14,890 bases of DNA, taken from the NCBI GenBank assembly GCA_025464915.1, contig JAODNF010000286.1, forward strand, positions 1-14,890, written 5' to 3'. Positions 7,473 through 14,555 of this stretch are shown piece after piece. The notes under the pieces are model-generated. The model searched no databases. It worked only from the letters and a program-made list of their open reading frames with translations, and was not told where the DNA came from. The stretch comes from Frankiales bacterium. GTDB lineage: Bacteria; Actinomycetota; Actinomycetes; Mycobacteriales; SCTD01. Within the stretch, counting starts at the first letter, position 1; each line of letters begins with the position of its first letter. A program made the position numbers and the translations under genes.

Positions 7473-7490
7473 CCGGCGAACTCCTCACAG

Positions 7491-9125
7491 GTGCGCCGTC
7501 GCCTCCTGATCCCTGTCGTTGCCGCTGCGTTGCTGACCCCGTTCGTCAGCAGCCAGGCGGCGACGACCGTGCCCGCCACACCGGGCAACGGCCACGCGAC
7601 CGGTCCGACGGGCACCGACCACGCGATGCCCGGCCAGACCACCGGGCTGCCCGACCTCGATCAGCTCGACCCTGTCCGCTACCGCCTCAAGGACGCGATC
7701 GTCGAGCACGTGCAGGTGACGAGCCGCGACGGCATCAACCGGATCTGGGTCGACATCATCCGGCCGCGCACCAGGCCAGGCGTCAAGGTCCCGACGGTCA
7801 TGGACATGTCGCCGTACTTCAACACCCTGGGCCGCGGGTGGAAGGGCGACTGCAAGACGCCCACGTCGCCCCGGCCCGGGACCCTTCAGCCGCTCTGCGC
7901 GTCGTACTCGCCCTTCCCCGAGTACTACGACGACCTCCTGGTCCCGCGCGGCTACGCGGTCGCGCTCATGGACCTGCGCGGCACCCGCAACACGAGCGGC
8001 TGCCAGGTCTACGGCGACCGGGTCGAGGTCGAGGACGGTGTCGACACCGTCGACTGGATCGCCGACCAGTCCTGGAGCAACGGCAAGGTCGGGCTCACCG
8101 GCGGCAGCTACGACGGCACGATGGCGACCGGCGTCGGCGTGGAGCAGCACCTCATCGGTCGTCACAAGGACGCCGTCCCGGCGGTGATCCCGATCCGCGC
8201 GATCGACCGCTGGTACGACTACCACTTCATGAACGGCGTCCCGTCCTCCGACCACGAGGCCACCCCGGCGCTGTTCACGACCGCGCTGGCCACCGCCGAC
8301 CTCCAGACCCAGAGCCCGGCGGACGACCCGCTCGTCGCGGCGGAGATCGCCGAGCGCAAGGCCTGCGCCGCCACGGCGGGTCAGTACACGAACGCCGGCT
8401 ACGCACCTGCGTACCAGGACGCGAAGAGCGACTTCTGGTCCCGCCGCGACTACGTCAAGGACGCTGGTACGACGAAGACGGCGTTCTTCCTCATCCACGG
8501 CCTCTATGACTTCAACGTCAAGACCAGCAACGTCGGCCACCTCTGGGCAGCGCTGCCCAAGAGCACCCCGAAGAAGCTGTGGCTCGAGGACTCCGACCAC
8601 GTCGACCCCGACACCCCCAACCCGGGTGAGGCGACGAAGGACGGCGAGATCTTCCCGTTCACCTACCAGAAGGCGTTCCGTGAGGGCGTGCTGCGGTGGT
8701 GGGCGCAGTACCTCAAGGGCCTGCCCGCCGGCGCCCTGCAGACGCCGACCGTCGAGGTGCAGCAGGGCAACGGGCACTGGCTCGGCAGCCGCTCGTGGCC
8801 GGTAGCCGGCAAGGACCAGGTGCTGCACCTCAAGGCCGGCGGCAGGCTCGGCGCCAGCAGCTCCGAGGGCTCGGTGTCCTACGCGGACATGGGCTCGGGC
8901 ACGGTCTCCGACCCGAGGATCCCGGCCGCCGTCTCCTTCGTCGGTGCCAAGGCGACCAGGGCCCAGCGGATCAGCGGTGAGATCCGCTTCGACCTCCGCT
9001 ACCAGCTGACCGGCACGGACACCTCCTTCACGGTCCGGGTGGACGACCTGCCGCCCGGCGCGAGGACGACGCGCCCGTCACCGACTCCACCCTCGACGGC
9101 GTCAACAAGGGCCCCTTCACCGTGA
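7491..9125 (+). CDS. Secreted CocE/NonD-type S15 serine hydrolase, main part of a frameshifted gene
   Basis: This encodes an exported alpha/beta hydrolase of the CocE/X-Pro dipeptidyl-peptidase (S15) group, whose members cleave acyl esters or Xaa-Pro peptides; the substrate cannot be told here. A signal peptide (MRRRLLIPVVAAALLTPFVSSQA) starts at GTG 7491, 18 bases after rsgA. Catalytic candidates are Ser206 in TGGSYDGTMA, Asp340 in HGLYDFNV and His370 in DSDHVDPD; MDMSPYF supplies the family's oxyanion-hole tyrosine region. Family-like sequence continues to residue 523 (VDDLPPG). After that the frame runs into Ser/Thr/Pro/Arg-rich residues and stops at 9123-9125, while the expected C-terminal beta-domain continues in another frame. 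The catalytic domain is intact. Whether the break is genuine or a sequencing error cannot be decided here. Confidence 0.85.
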   Translation: MRRRLLIPVVAAALLTPFVSSQAATTVPATPGNGHATGPTGTDHAMPGQTTGLPDLDQLDPVRYRLKDAIVEHVQVTSRDGINRIWVDIIRPRTRPGVKVPTVMDMSPYFNTLGRGWKGDCKTPTSPRPGTLQPLCASYSPFPEYYDDLLVPRGYAVALMDLRGTRNTSGCQVYGDRVEVEDGVDTVDWIADQSWSNGKVGLTGGSYDGTMATGVGVEQHLIGRHKDAVPAVIPIRAIDRWYDYHFMNGVPSSDHEATPALFTTALATADLQTQSPADDPLVAAEIAERKACAATAGQYTNAGYAPAYQDAKSDFWSRRDYVKDAGTTKTAFFLIHGLYDFNVKTSNVGHLWAALPKSTPKKLWLEDSDHVDPDTPNPGEATKDGEIFPFTYQKAFREGVLRWWAQYLKGLPAGALQTPTVEVQQGNGHWLGSRSWPVAGKDQVLHLKAGGRLGASSSEGSVSYADMGSGTVSDPRIPAAVSFVGAKATRAQRISGEIRFDLRYQLTGTDTSFTVRVDDLPPGARTTRPSPTPPSTASTRAPSP

Positions 9126-9391
9126 CCTACGGCTTCGCCAGGGCCGCCTACGCGGGCGACATCGCGCCGCGCGGCCTGTCCTACCCGAACACCCTGACGC
9201 CGCTCGTCCCCGGCAGCACCAACGCGATCGCGTTCCCGTCCCTGCCGATGGACTACGTTCTGAAGCCCGGCCACCGGCTCCGCGTCACCTTCGGCGCGGG
9301 TCTGGGCGGCACCGAGACCGCCCTCAACAACGGCGGTGAGGTCACGCTGCTGCTCACCGGGTCCACCGTCCGCCTCCCCACCGCCTCCTGA
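9062..9391 (+). pseudogene. C-terminal part of the same CocE/S15 hydrolase in a shifted frame
   Basis: From 9062 the second frame reads EDDAPVTDSTLDGVNKGPF, then VTYGFARAAYAGDIAPRGL and on to TGSTVRLPTAS, stopping at 9389-9391. This is the end of the X-Pro_dipep_C jelly-roll domain of the preceding gene, including the usual PMDYVLKPGHRLRVTFGAG stretch. Restoring one base between 9060 and 9062 would give a single protein of about 633 residues, a normal length for the family. A GTG at 9122 overlaps the upstream TGA, but its product would start inside a beta-domain, so an independent gene is unlikely. Confidence 0.75.
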
Positions 9392-9395
9392 CCCC

Positions 9396-9426
9396 CGCGG
9401 TTTCCGCATCCATGAGGAAACCCGCG
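9396..9426 (+). terminator. Hairpin after the hydrolase gene
   Basis: GGTTTCC 9399-9405 pairs with GGAAACC 9416-9422, extended by three GC pairs after a one-base bulge, around a ten-base loop. It starts five bases after the TGA at 9389-9391. It has no T-tract, like many actinobacterial terminators, and lies between convergent genes. Confidence 0.5.
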
Positions 9427-9474
9427 CGCTCAGGGTGCATGAGGTTGCCCGCGGATCCCCCGCGATCCATGAGG
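9411..9474. repeat. CATGAGG motif in three direct copies
   Basis: CATGAGG occurs at 9411-9417, 9438-9444 and 9468-9474, spaced 27 and 30 bases. In the first two copies three bases and then CCCGCG follow. ATC precedes copies one and three. The whole spacer between the two convergent genes consists of these units. Confidence 0.6.
9453..9468. terminator. Second hairpin in the convergent spacer
   Basis: GGATC 9453-9457 pairs with GATCC 9464-9468 around a six-base loop. It could end transcripts arriving from the minus-strand glycosyltransferase operon. No T-tract is present. Confidence 0.3.
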
Positions 9475-9489
9475 CTCCAAGGCCGGAAC

Positions 9490-10824
9490 TCAGCCCAGGT
9501 GCCGGATGCGGGGCCACAGCTGCGCCCAGGGCGCTGACGGCGTGCAGGTCCGCAGGACGGTGCCGTTCTCGTCGTTGTCGACGGGCATCGTGATCTTCCC
9601 GACCTCGACTCCCCGGGCGCAGAAGTCCGGGGAGTCGAAACCGACGAGCAGCGCTGGCTCCGACCCGGGCGGGACCGCCCAGAGGCCGTAGCCGTTGTGC
9701 CCGCTGTAGACGCGCAGCGACGTGTACCGCTGCAGCGCGCCCGCCTCGCCGTAGTTGTCGGTGATGACGAGGTCGGGATGCTGCCTGACGACCTGCTGGG
9801 AGAACGAGGGCCAGCCGATGGTCTCGCCGTTGTCGGGGTTCACGGCCAGCACGGCGCCGACGGCGGACACCGGCAGCACCGACAGCGTGAACACCAGGAC
9901 GGGCGTGCTGAGGGCCAGCAGGAGCGGCGGACCCCAGCGGGCGAGGCGGTCGACGACCGGTTGCGCCCCTGCGGCGAGCAGCAGCGGGATGAAGCCGCCG
10001 AGGTAGTACGGCTTCCCGCCGAGCACGAGGAACGTCACGGTCAGCAGCAGGAAGGCGAGCCCGAACGCGCGCAGGAGCGGGTCGCGCAGCACACGCCGAA
10101 GCCCGGTGAGCCACACGGGCGCGAGCCACGGCCCGATCTGCAGCAGGAGGAACACGAGGAACAGGGCGCGGGGGACGGACGACCCGCTCTGCCCCTGCGC
10201 GATCCCGTGGGCCACGGTCAGCTGCGGCCAGTCGTGCTGGGCCTGCCAGACCAGGTACGGCGACCCGATCACGAGGGCGATGGCGCCCGCGACGAAGGCC
10301 CCCAGCCGGCGCAGGAAGACTGCGAGCGCCAGCAGGAAGAAGCCGACGAGGGCGTTCGCCTGGAACGTGATGCCTCCGACGAGGCCGACCAGCAGCCACA
10401 GCCGGGGCGAGCCGCCCTGCAGGATCCGCAGCACGAGGTAGCTGACCAGCACCGAGCCGAGCAGGTCGGTCGTCGCCGTCGACAGCAGGTGGCCGGTGCC
10501 GAGCACCAGGCCGCAGAGGCCCACGGCCCCCGCGGTGAACCACTGGCCCGAGCCGCGGGCCCCGAGCCGCTCCGCGATCAGCACGCCGAGCAGCACGACG
10601 ACTGCCGCCGAGACCGTCGACGGCAGCCGCAGGACCGTCACCGAGCCGGTGTCGAACAGCCGCGCCAGCAGCGGCGTCAGGGGTGGCTGGTCCGGGTAGC
10701 CCCAGGCGAGGTGCCGTCCGGCCTGCAGGAAGTAGAGCTCGTCGCGGTGGTAGCCGTACCGGCCGGAGGTGGCCAGGAGCACCGCGAACGTGACGGCCGC
10801 ACCGACGACGGCGGGCCGCTTCAC
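9490..10824 (-). CDS. GT39/ArnT-type membrane glycosyltransferase
   Basis: A 444-residue multi-pass membrane protein of the PMT/ArnT (GT-C) type, which transfers sugars from polyprenyl-phosphate donors on the outer face of the membrane. The N-terminus shows the first membrane segment followed by YHRDELYFLQAGRHLAWGYP and DQPPLTPLL; Asp28-Glu29 is the acidic motif of the first external loop that acts in catalysis in this family. Many hydrophobic segments follow, up to about residue 345. The remaining ~100 residues form a soluble tail (NPDNGETIGWPSF, DLVITDNYGEAGAL) typical of bacterial members. The start is GTG at 10824-10822, overlapping the GT4 stop codon by four bases (GTGA), so translation is coupled. 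Donor and acceptor cannot be told; the partner GT4 and upstream lipoproteins suggest envelope glycan or protein glycosylation. Confidence 0.87.
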   Translation of the reverse strand: MKRPAVVGAAVTFAVLLATSGRYGYHRDELYFLQAGRHLAWGYPDQPPLTPLLARLFDTGSVTVLRLPSTVSAAVVVLLGVLIAERLGARGSGQWFTAGAVGLCGLVLGTGHLLSTATTDLLGSVLVSYLVLRILQGGSPRLWLLVGLVGGITFQANALVGFFLLALAVFLRRLGAFVAGAIALVIGSPYLVWQAQHDWPQLTVAHGIAQGQSGSSVPRALFLVFLLLQIGPWLAPVWLTGLRRVLRDPLLRAFGLAFLLLTVTFLVLGGKPYYLGGFIPLLLAAGAQPVVDRLARWGPPLLLALSTPVLVFTLSVLPVSAVGAVLAVNPDNGETIGWPSFSQQVVRQHPDLVITDNYGEAGALQRYTSLRVYSGHNGYGLWAVPPGSEPALLVGFDSPDFCARGVEVGKITMPVDNDENGTVLRTCTPSAPWAQLWPRIRHLG

Positions 10825-11831
10825 GCCAGCACCCTCGCATAGACCGCGGCGTACCGCTCGGCCACAGCTTCGGCGTCGAAGACGGCGGAGGCAGCAAGAG
10901 CCCGGGCCCCGGCCGCAGCCGCCTCGGCCGGTTGGTCGAGCCAGTGCTGGATCCGGGCAGCGAGAGCCGCGACGTCGCCGGCGGGCACCACGTCGCCGCC
11001 CACCAGCCGGGTGATCTCGGCGACGGCCGGGTCGTCGCTCGTCACCAGCGGCCTTCCGTGCCGCGCGGCCTCGGCTGCCGTGAGGGACGACCCCTCGCGG
11101 CGCAGCGAGGGCAGGGACGGTACGACGACGACGCGCGCTCCCCCCATGGCCTCGGAGACCTCGTGGGCAGTCATCCGGCGTGCACCGGCAACCGGCACCG
11201 GCCCGTCCCCGGCCACCACCAGCCGGCCGCCCGTCACGCGCTCCATGGCGGCCAGCAGCACGTGGATGCCCTTGTCCTCCGACAGCCGTCCCGCGAACAG
11301 GACATCGGTGCAGTCCTCGACGGGCTGCAGGGGACCTGTGGGGGCGGGGACGGGCACCGGGATCGCCTGCGCCCCAGGCACTCCCAGTGCCGCGACGACA
11401 GCTGACGAGACCCCGACCACGGCCGGGAGGCGTGCGCTCATCCGGCGTACCAGGGGGTGCAGCACCAGCGCTGCCGCCGCACGCGGGTCGGGCAGGTGGT
11501 GCTCCGACCCGCCCCACGCCCGCAGGTCGTGGACGGTGAGCACCGTGGGCACCGCCGTGGCCCGCAGGACCGAGGGGGAGAGCTCGCGCAGCACGTTGTG
11601 AACGTGCACGACGTCCGGGCGGCAGACGTCCACGCGAGAGCGCAACCGGCGTGCGGACGCGGGGTCCCAGAGGTCGAGCGCCGTCCGCAGCCCGCGGTGC
11701 GAGCCGTCACCGGCGAGCACGTCGACCTCGTCACCCCGAGCGCGCTGCGCCGCGATCAGGCGGCCGAGGAACACCTCGGCGCCACCGTGCCCGTCACCGG
11801 GTGGGTGGTCGTTGACGTGCAGGACCCGCAC
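10821..11831 (-). CDS. GT4-family glycosyltransferase
   Basis: A 336-residue GT-B enzyme of family GT4, transferring a sugar from a nucleotide donor in the cytoplasm. N-terminal Rossmann domain: HVNDHPPGDGHGGAEVFLGRL with the GGAE acceptor-side loop (about 16-19), then RPDVVHVHN and LTVHD. C-terminal domain: VLFAGRLSEDKGIHVLL with Arg182 and Lys187 contacting the donor phosphates, VVAGDGP, and the E-x7-E motif Glu246/Glu254 in REGSSLTAAEAARHGRPLV. The start is GTG 11831, nine bases after the lipoprotein stop codon, without a clear Shine-Dalgarno. The stop overlaps the next gene's GTG. Reaction retaining or inverting and substrate are not visible; GT4 members are retaining. It is likely to work in one pathway with the GT39 protein. 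Confidence 0.88.
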   Translation of the reverse strand: MRVLHVNDHPPGDGHGGAEVFLGRLIAAQRARGDEVDVLAGDGSHRGLRTALDLWDPASARRLRSRVDVCRPDVVHVHNVLRELSPSVLRATAVPTVLTVHDLRAWGGSEHHLPDPRAAAALVLHPLVRRMSARLPAVVGVSSAVVAALGVPGAQAIPVPVPAPTGPLQPVEDCTDVLFAGRLSEDKGIHVLLAAMERVTGGRLVVAGDGPVPVAGARRMTAHEVSEAMGGARVVVVPSLPSLRREGSSLTAAEAARHGRPLVTSDDPAVAEITRLVGGDVVPAGDVAALAARIQHWLDQPAEAAAAGARALAASAVFDAEAVAERYAAVYARVLA

Positions 11832-11840
11832 GGGCCGGAG

Positions 11841-12569
11841 CTAGACGGCGGAGGTCTTCGCGCGGGCGACGAGCTTGGCGAAGAGGGCCTCGCTGTCGAC
11901 CTTGGTGCTCGTGCCGTAGGTCACCGTCAGCAGCGTGACCTCGGTGTGCCTCTTCAGGAAGCCACGGATCTCGGTCGTCACGGCGATGGTGATGCCGGGG
12001 CCCTGGACCGGGATGACGAGCTTGAAGCCGAACGAGCCGTCCGTGTCGGTGGCCGACGGCGACAGCGTCGTGACCGTCACCTTGCCGACCGTGACGCCGG
12101 GCGTGCTCGTGCCGATCTGGCTCTTGAGCTCCTTCTCGAAGCTCTTGCCGAGGCAGTCGGAGGCCTTGCCGCCCTTGAAGGTCGCGAGAAGCTTCTTGGC
12201 GCCCGAGGTCGAGGGGACGACCTCGACCTCGGAGCTGACCTGTGCACCGTCCGGTGGTGAGCCCTTGGCGAAGTCGTCCGAGCTGAGGTCGACGATGTCG
12301 TCGTCGCCGGCGTCCTTCGCGCTGACGCCGAGGCAGGTCGCGACGTCGTCGGGGAGGGCGCCACCGCTGGTGTCGCTGTTGTCGGCCGGGGTGCTGGAGT
12401 AGCCGGGGAAGTCGGCCTTCACCAGGTTGATGGCCTTCGCCGACGCTGTCGCCTGCGCCTTCGTCGGCGCGACGTCCTTGGCGTTCCCACTGCCGGAGCC
12501 GCCGCCGCAGCCGGAGGCGAGGAGGGCGAGAGCGAGGGCCGAGGCCGCGGGCAGTCCGATGCGCGTCAT
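11841..12569 (-). CDS. Lipoprotein, second copy of a tandem pair
   Basis: A 242-residue predicted lipoprotein of unknown function. The signal peptide MTRIGLPAASALALALLASGC ends in a lipobox with Cys21 as lipidation site, followed by a Gly/Ser linker. It is a paralogue of its upstream neighbour: shared stretches are MTRIG-PAA, APT-AQAT, AKAINLV, QVSS-VEV, GVT-GK, TDG-FG, VTL and the C-terminus RAK-SAV. Two further cysteines (Cys79 and Cys139) are conserved in both copies and may form a disulfide. The middle, from about 55 to 75 and 85 to 105, has diverged strongly. ATG 12569 is chosen because of the shared N-terminus and lipobox; a longer open frame exists but is the neighbour's gene in another frame. 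There is no Shine-Dalgarno. Confidence 0.82.
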   Translation of the reverse strand: MTRIGLPAASALALALLASGCGGGSGSGNAKDVAPTKAQATASAKAINLVKADFPGYSSTPADNSDTSGGALPDDVATCLGVSAKDAGDDDIVDLSSDDFAKGSPPDGAQVSSEVEVVPSTSGAKKLLATFKGGKASDCLGKSFEKELKSQIGTSTPGVTVGKVTVTTLSPSATDTDGSFGFKLVIPVQGPGITIAVTTEIRGFLKRHTEVTLLTVTYGTSTKVDSEALFAKLVARAKTSAV

Positions 12570-12576
12570 GCGAGGC

Positions 12577-12582
12577 AACCTA
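12577..12582 (-). promoter_or_regulatory. Leaderless-type -10 box for the second lipoprotein
   Basis: On the minus strand TAGGTT (TANNNT) ends exactly seven bases before ATG 12569, so the transcript would begin at the start codon itself. Its TAG is also the stop codon of the upstream copy. No -35 box is evident. Confidence 0.5.
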
Positions 12583-13311
12583 CACAGCGGACTTCTTGGC
12601 GCGCTCGACGAGCTTGCCGTAGAGATCGTCCTTGGTCGAGGCGGGGAAGGACTGGCCGAAGGAGCTGGTCTCGAGCGTGACCTGCGTGTGCTTGTCGAGG
12701 AAGCCGTAGATCTCGGACGTGACGTTGAAGCTCTGGCCTCCGCCGGACAGCGGGAGGCTGATGCTGTAGCCGAAGGCGCCGTCCGTGCCGCTCGCGTCGA
12801 CGTCGATCTTCTTGATCGCGATCTTGCCGAGGGTGACGCCCTTGGTGTCACCGAAGGAGCTCCTGAAGGCCTTGTCGAACGCGGTCGAGAGGCAACCCGC
12901 CGTCTTGTCGTCCTGGTAGATCGCGAGCTGCCTCTTGGCGATCGCGGTCGACGTCAGGACCTCGACCGTCGAGCTCACCTGGATGCTGTTGGGCGTCTGC
13001 CCCTTCTCGTAGTCCTGCGAGGAGGCCTTGGAGACCGTGTTGGTCTTGTCGAGGACCTTGGGGTCGACCTTCAGGCACGACGCGACGTCCTTGGTGACCT
13101 GCTCGTCGGTGCTGCCCGAGGTGCCGTGCGCGCTGCCCGTGAAACCGGCTCCCACGTCGCCCTGCACGAGGTTGATCGCCTTCGCGGCTGCCGTGGCCTG
13201 CGCTGCGGTGGGGGCGGTGTCCTTCGAGCCGCCGCCGGATCCTCCGCCGCACGCGGAGGTCAGCAGAGCCAGGGTCATCAGCGCCGCAGCGGGCGTTCCG
13301 ATTCGCGTCAT
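12580..13311 (-). CDS. Lipoprotein, first copy of a tandem pair
   Basis: A 243-residue predicted lipoprotein with no function I can name. The signal peptide MTRIGTPAAALMTLALLTSAC places the lipid-modified cysteine at 21, followed by a GGGS-rich linker and a globular domain. Cys79 (DVASCL) and Cys140 (TAGCL) are matched in the second copy and probably pair. The fold appears alternating alpha/beta and somewhat like small secreted ligand-binding or sensor domains, but I recognise no named family. It heads the minus-strand cluster; the second copy follows 10 bases later, then GT4 and GT39. Start: ATG 13311, with the same upstream sequence as in the second copy and no Shine-Dalgarno. The divergent dgt gene begins 56 bases away. 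Confidence 0.82.
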   Translation of the reverse strand: MTRIGTPAAALMTLALLTSACGGGSGGGSKDTAPTAAQATAAAKAINLVQGDVGAGFTGSAHGTSGSTDEQVTKDVASCLKVDPKVLDKTNTVSKASSQDYEKGQTPNSIQVSSTVEVLTSTAIAKRQLAIYQDDKTAGCLSTAFDKAFRSSFGDTKGVTLGKIAIKKIDVDASGTDGAFGYSISLPLSGGGQSFNVTSEIYGFLDKHTQVTLETSSFGQSFPASTKDDLYGKLVERAKKSAV

Positions 13312-13318
13312 GGGCGGC

Positions 13319-13324
13319 AACCTA
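13319..13324 (-). promoter_or_regulatory. Leaderless-type -10 box for the first lipoprotein
   Basis: TAGGTT on the minus strand ends seven bases before ATG 13311, the same arrangement as in the second copy. It fits the TANNNT consensus of leaderless actinobacterial promoters and explains the missing Shine-Dalgarno. Confidence 0.55.
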
Positions 13325-13346
13325 GCCGGTTCGCCGGTGCCGCGAC

Positions 13347-13353
13347 GGGAGGT
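13347..13353 (+). promoter_or_regulatory. Shine-Dalgarno-like site upstream of dgt
   Basis: GGGAGGT lies three bases before TTG 13356 and 15 bases before GTG 13368. Neither spacing is ideal, so it leaves the dgt start open. Confidence 0.4.
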
Positions 13354-13367
13354 AGTTGGATGGTCCC

Positions 13368-14555
13368 GTGGCATACGACGAGGCGGCGCGCGCGCGACGG
13401 GTTCCCGAGCCCGACCGCCGTACCGGCCGCTCTGCGTTCCAGCGCGACCGCGCACGGGTGCTGCACTCGGGTGCGCTGCGCCGGCTTGCGGGCAAGACGC
13501 AGGTCGTCGAGCCGCTCGGGGTGCAGGCCCTCGTCCCGCGGACCCGGCTGACGCACTCGCTCGAGTGCAGCCAGGTCGGCCGCGAGCTGGGGGCGTCGCT
13601 CGGCTGCGACCCGGACCTCGTGGACACCGCGTGCCTGGCGCACGACCTGGGCCACCCGCCGTTCGGGCACAACGGCGAGCTGGCCCTCGACGAGGCGGCG
13701 CAGGCGTGCGGCGGCTTCGAGGGCAACGCGCAGTCCTTCCGGCTGCTGACGCGGCTCGAGGTGAAGGTCGAGGGCGTGGGCCTCAACCTGACGCGCGCGA
13801 CCCTCGACGCCGCGACGAAGTACCCGTGGTCGCGTTCCGAGGGGCGGCCCAAATTCGGGGTGTACGACGACGACGTCGAGGCCTTCCGCTGGGCCCGCGC
13901 GGGGGTCGAGGGGGAGGCGCGACCGCTCGAGTCGCAGGTGATGGACTGGTCGGACGACGTGGCGTACTCGGTGCACGACGTCGAGGACGGCATCGTCGGT
14001 GGTCTCATCGACACCGCTGCGCTTGACGTCATGCAGGTCGCGGAGATCGCGGCCGAGCACTACTCGACAGCAGGGGTCTTCGACCTCGAGCAGGTCGCCC
14101 GGGGACTGGTGGCCCAGGACTGGTGGCCCGGCTCCTACGACGGCAGCGGGGCGGCGCAGATCGCGGTGAAGCGCATGACCTCGCTGCTCATCGGCCGCTT
14201 CTGCTCGGCAGCGGAACGGGCCACGCGCGCCCAGTTCGGCGACCACGAGCTCCACGGCTACGCCGCCGACCTGGTGGTGCCGTTCGTCGAGCGGGCCGAG
14301 GTCGCGGTCCTCAAGGCGATGACGCGGCTCTACGTGATGCAGCGGCCCGAGGCCGCGGACATCCAGGCCCGGGAGCGCGAGGTGCTGCGCGAGCTCGTGC
14401 CGCTCGTCGTCGACCGGGTCGCCCTCGACCCGTTCTACGAGGAGCTGTGGGACTCAGCCGCCGACGACGCCGCGAGGCTGCGGGTCGCCGTGGACCAGGT
14501 CGCCGCCCTCACGGACGCCGCCGCGCTGCGCCTGCACACCCGCCTAACGGGGTAG
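13368..14555 (+). CDS. dgt: dGTP triphosphohydrolase-like HD protein
   Basis: A 395-residue HD-domain phosphohydrolase of the deoxyguanosinetriphosphate triphosphohydrolase family, which splits dNTPs into deoxynucleoside and triphosphate and so affects nucleotide pools. The metal-binding residues are all visible: His63 in THSLECSQVGREL, His92-Asp93 in AHDLGHPPFGHNGE, and Asp197 in the segment DDVAYSVHDVEDGI. The N-terminus RRVPEPDRRTGRSAFQRDRARVLHSGALRRLAGKTQV is characteristic of actinobacterial members. Start: GTG 13368 (MAYDEAARARRVPEP) matches the family beginning; TTG 13356 would add four residues. The 3' end overlaps the convergent gene by 12 bases. In several actinomycetes dgt lies before dnaG, but here an oxidoreductase follows on the other strand. 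Confidence 0.9.
   Translation: MAYDEAARARRVPEPDRRTGRSAFQRDRARVLHSGALRRLAGKTQVVEPLGVQALVPRTRLTHSLECSQVGRELGASLGCDPDLVDTACLAHDLGHPPFGHNGELALDEAAQACGGFEGNAQSFRLLTRLEVKVEGVGLNLTRATLDAATKYPWSRSEGRPKFGVYDDDVEAFRWARAGVEGEARPLESQVMDWSDDVAYSVHDVEDGIVGGLIDTAALDVMQVAEIAAEHYSTAGVFDLEQVARGLVAQDWWPGSYDGSGAAQIAVKRMTSLLIGRFCSAAERATRAQFGDHELHGYAADLVVPFVERAEVAVLKAMTRLYVMQRPEAADIQAREREVLRELVPLVVDRVALDPFYEELWDSAADDAARLRVAVDQVAALTDAAALRLHTRLTG

Noticed and set aside
9050..9125. Programmed frameshift in the hydrolase gene
   Set aside because: No slippery heptamer, downstream pseudoknot-like sequence or Shine-Dalgarno-like stimulator is visible; a simple one-base loss explains the data.
9122..9391. Separate small gene starting at GTG 9122 (GTGA overlap)
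   Set aside because: The sequence is the in-frame end of the hydrolase's beta-domain, and frame-matched family-like residues already begin at 9062, upstream of this GTG.
9697..10842. 381-codon plus-strand open frame opposite the GT39 gene
   Set aside because: Product is Gln/Glu/Arg/Gly-rich with no recognisable domain, whereas the minus strand encodes a clear multi-pass GT39 protein with GTGA coupling to GT4.
8999..10897. 632-codon minus-strand open frame spanning the convergent spacer
   Set aside because: It crosses the end of the hydrolase, the spacer and GT39 in the wrong frame and is low-complexity Arg/Ala/Pro.
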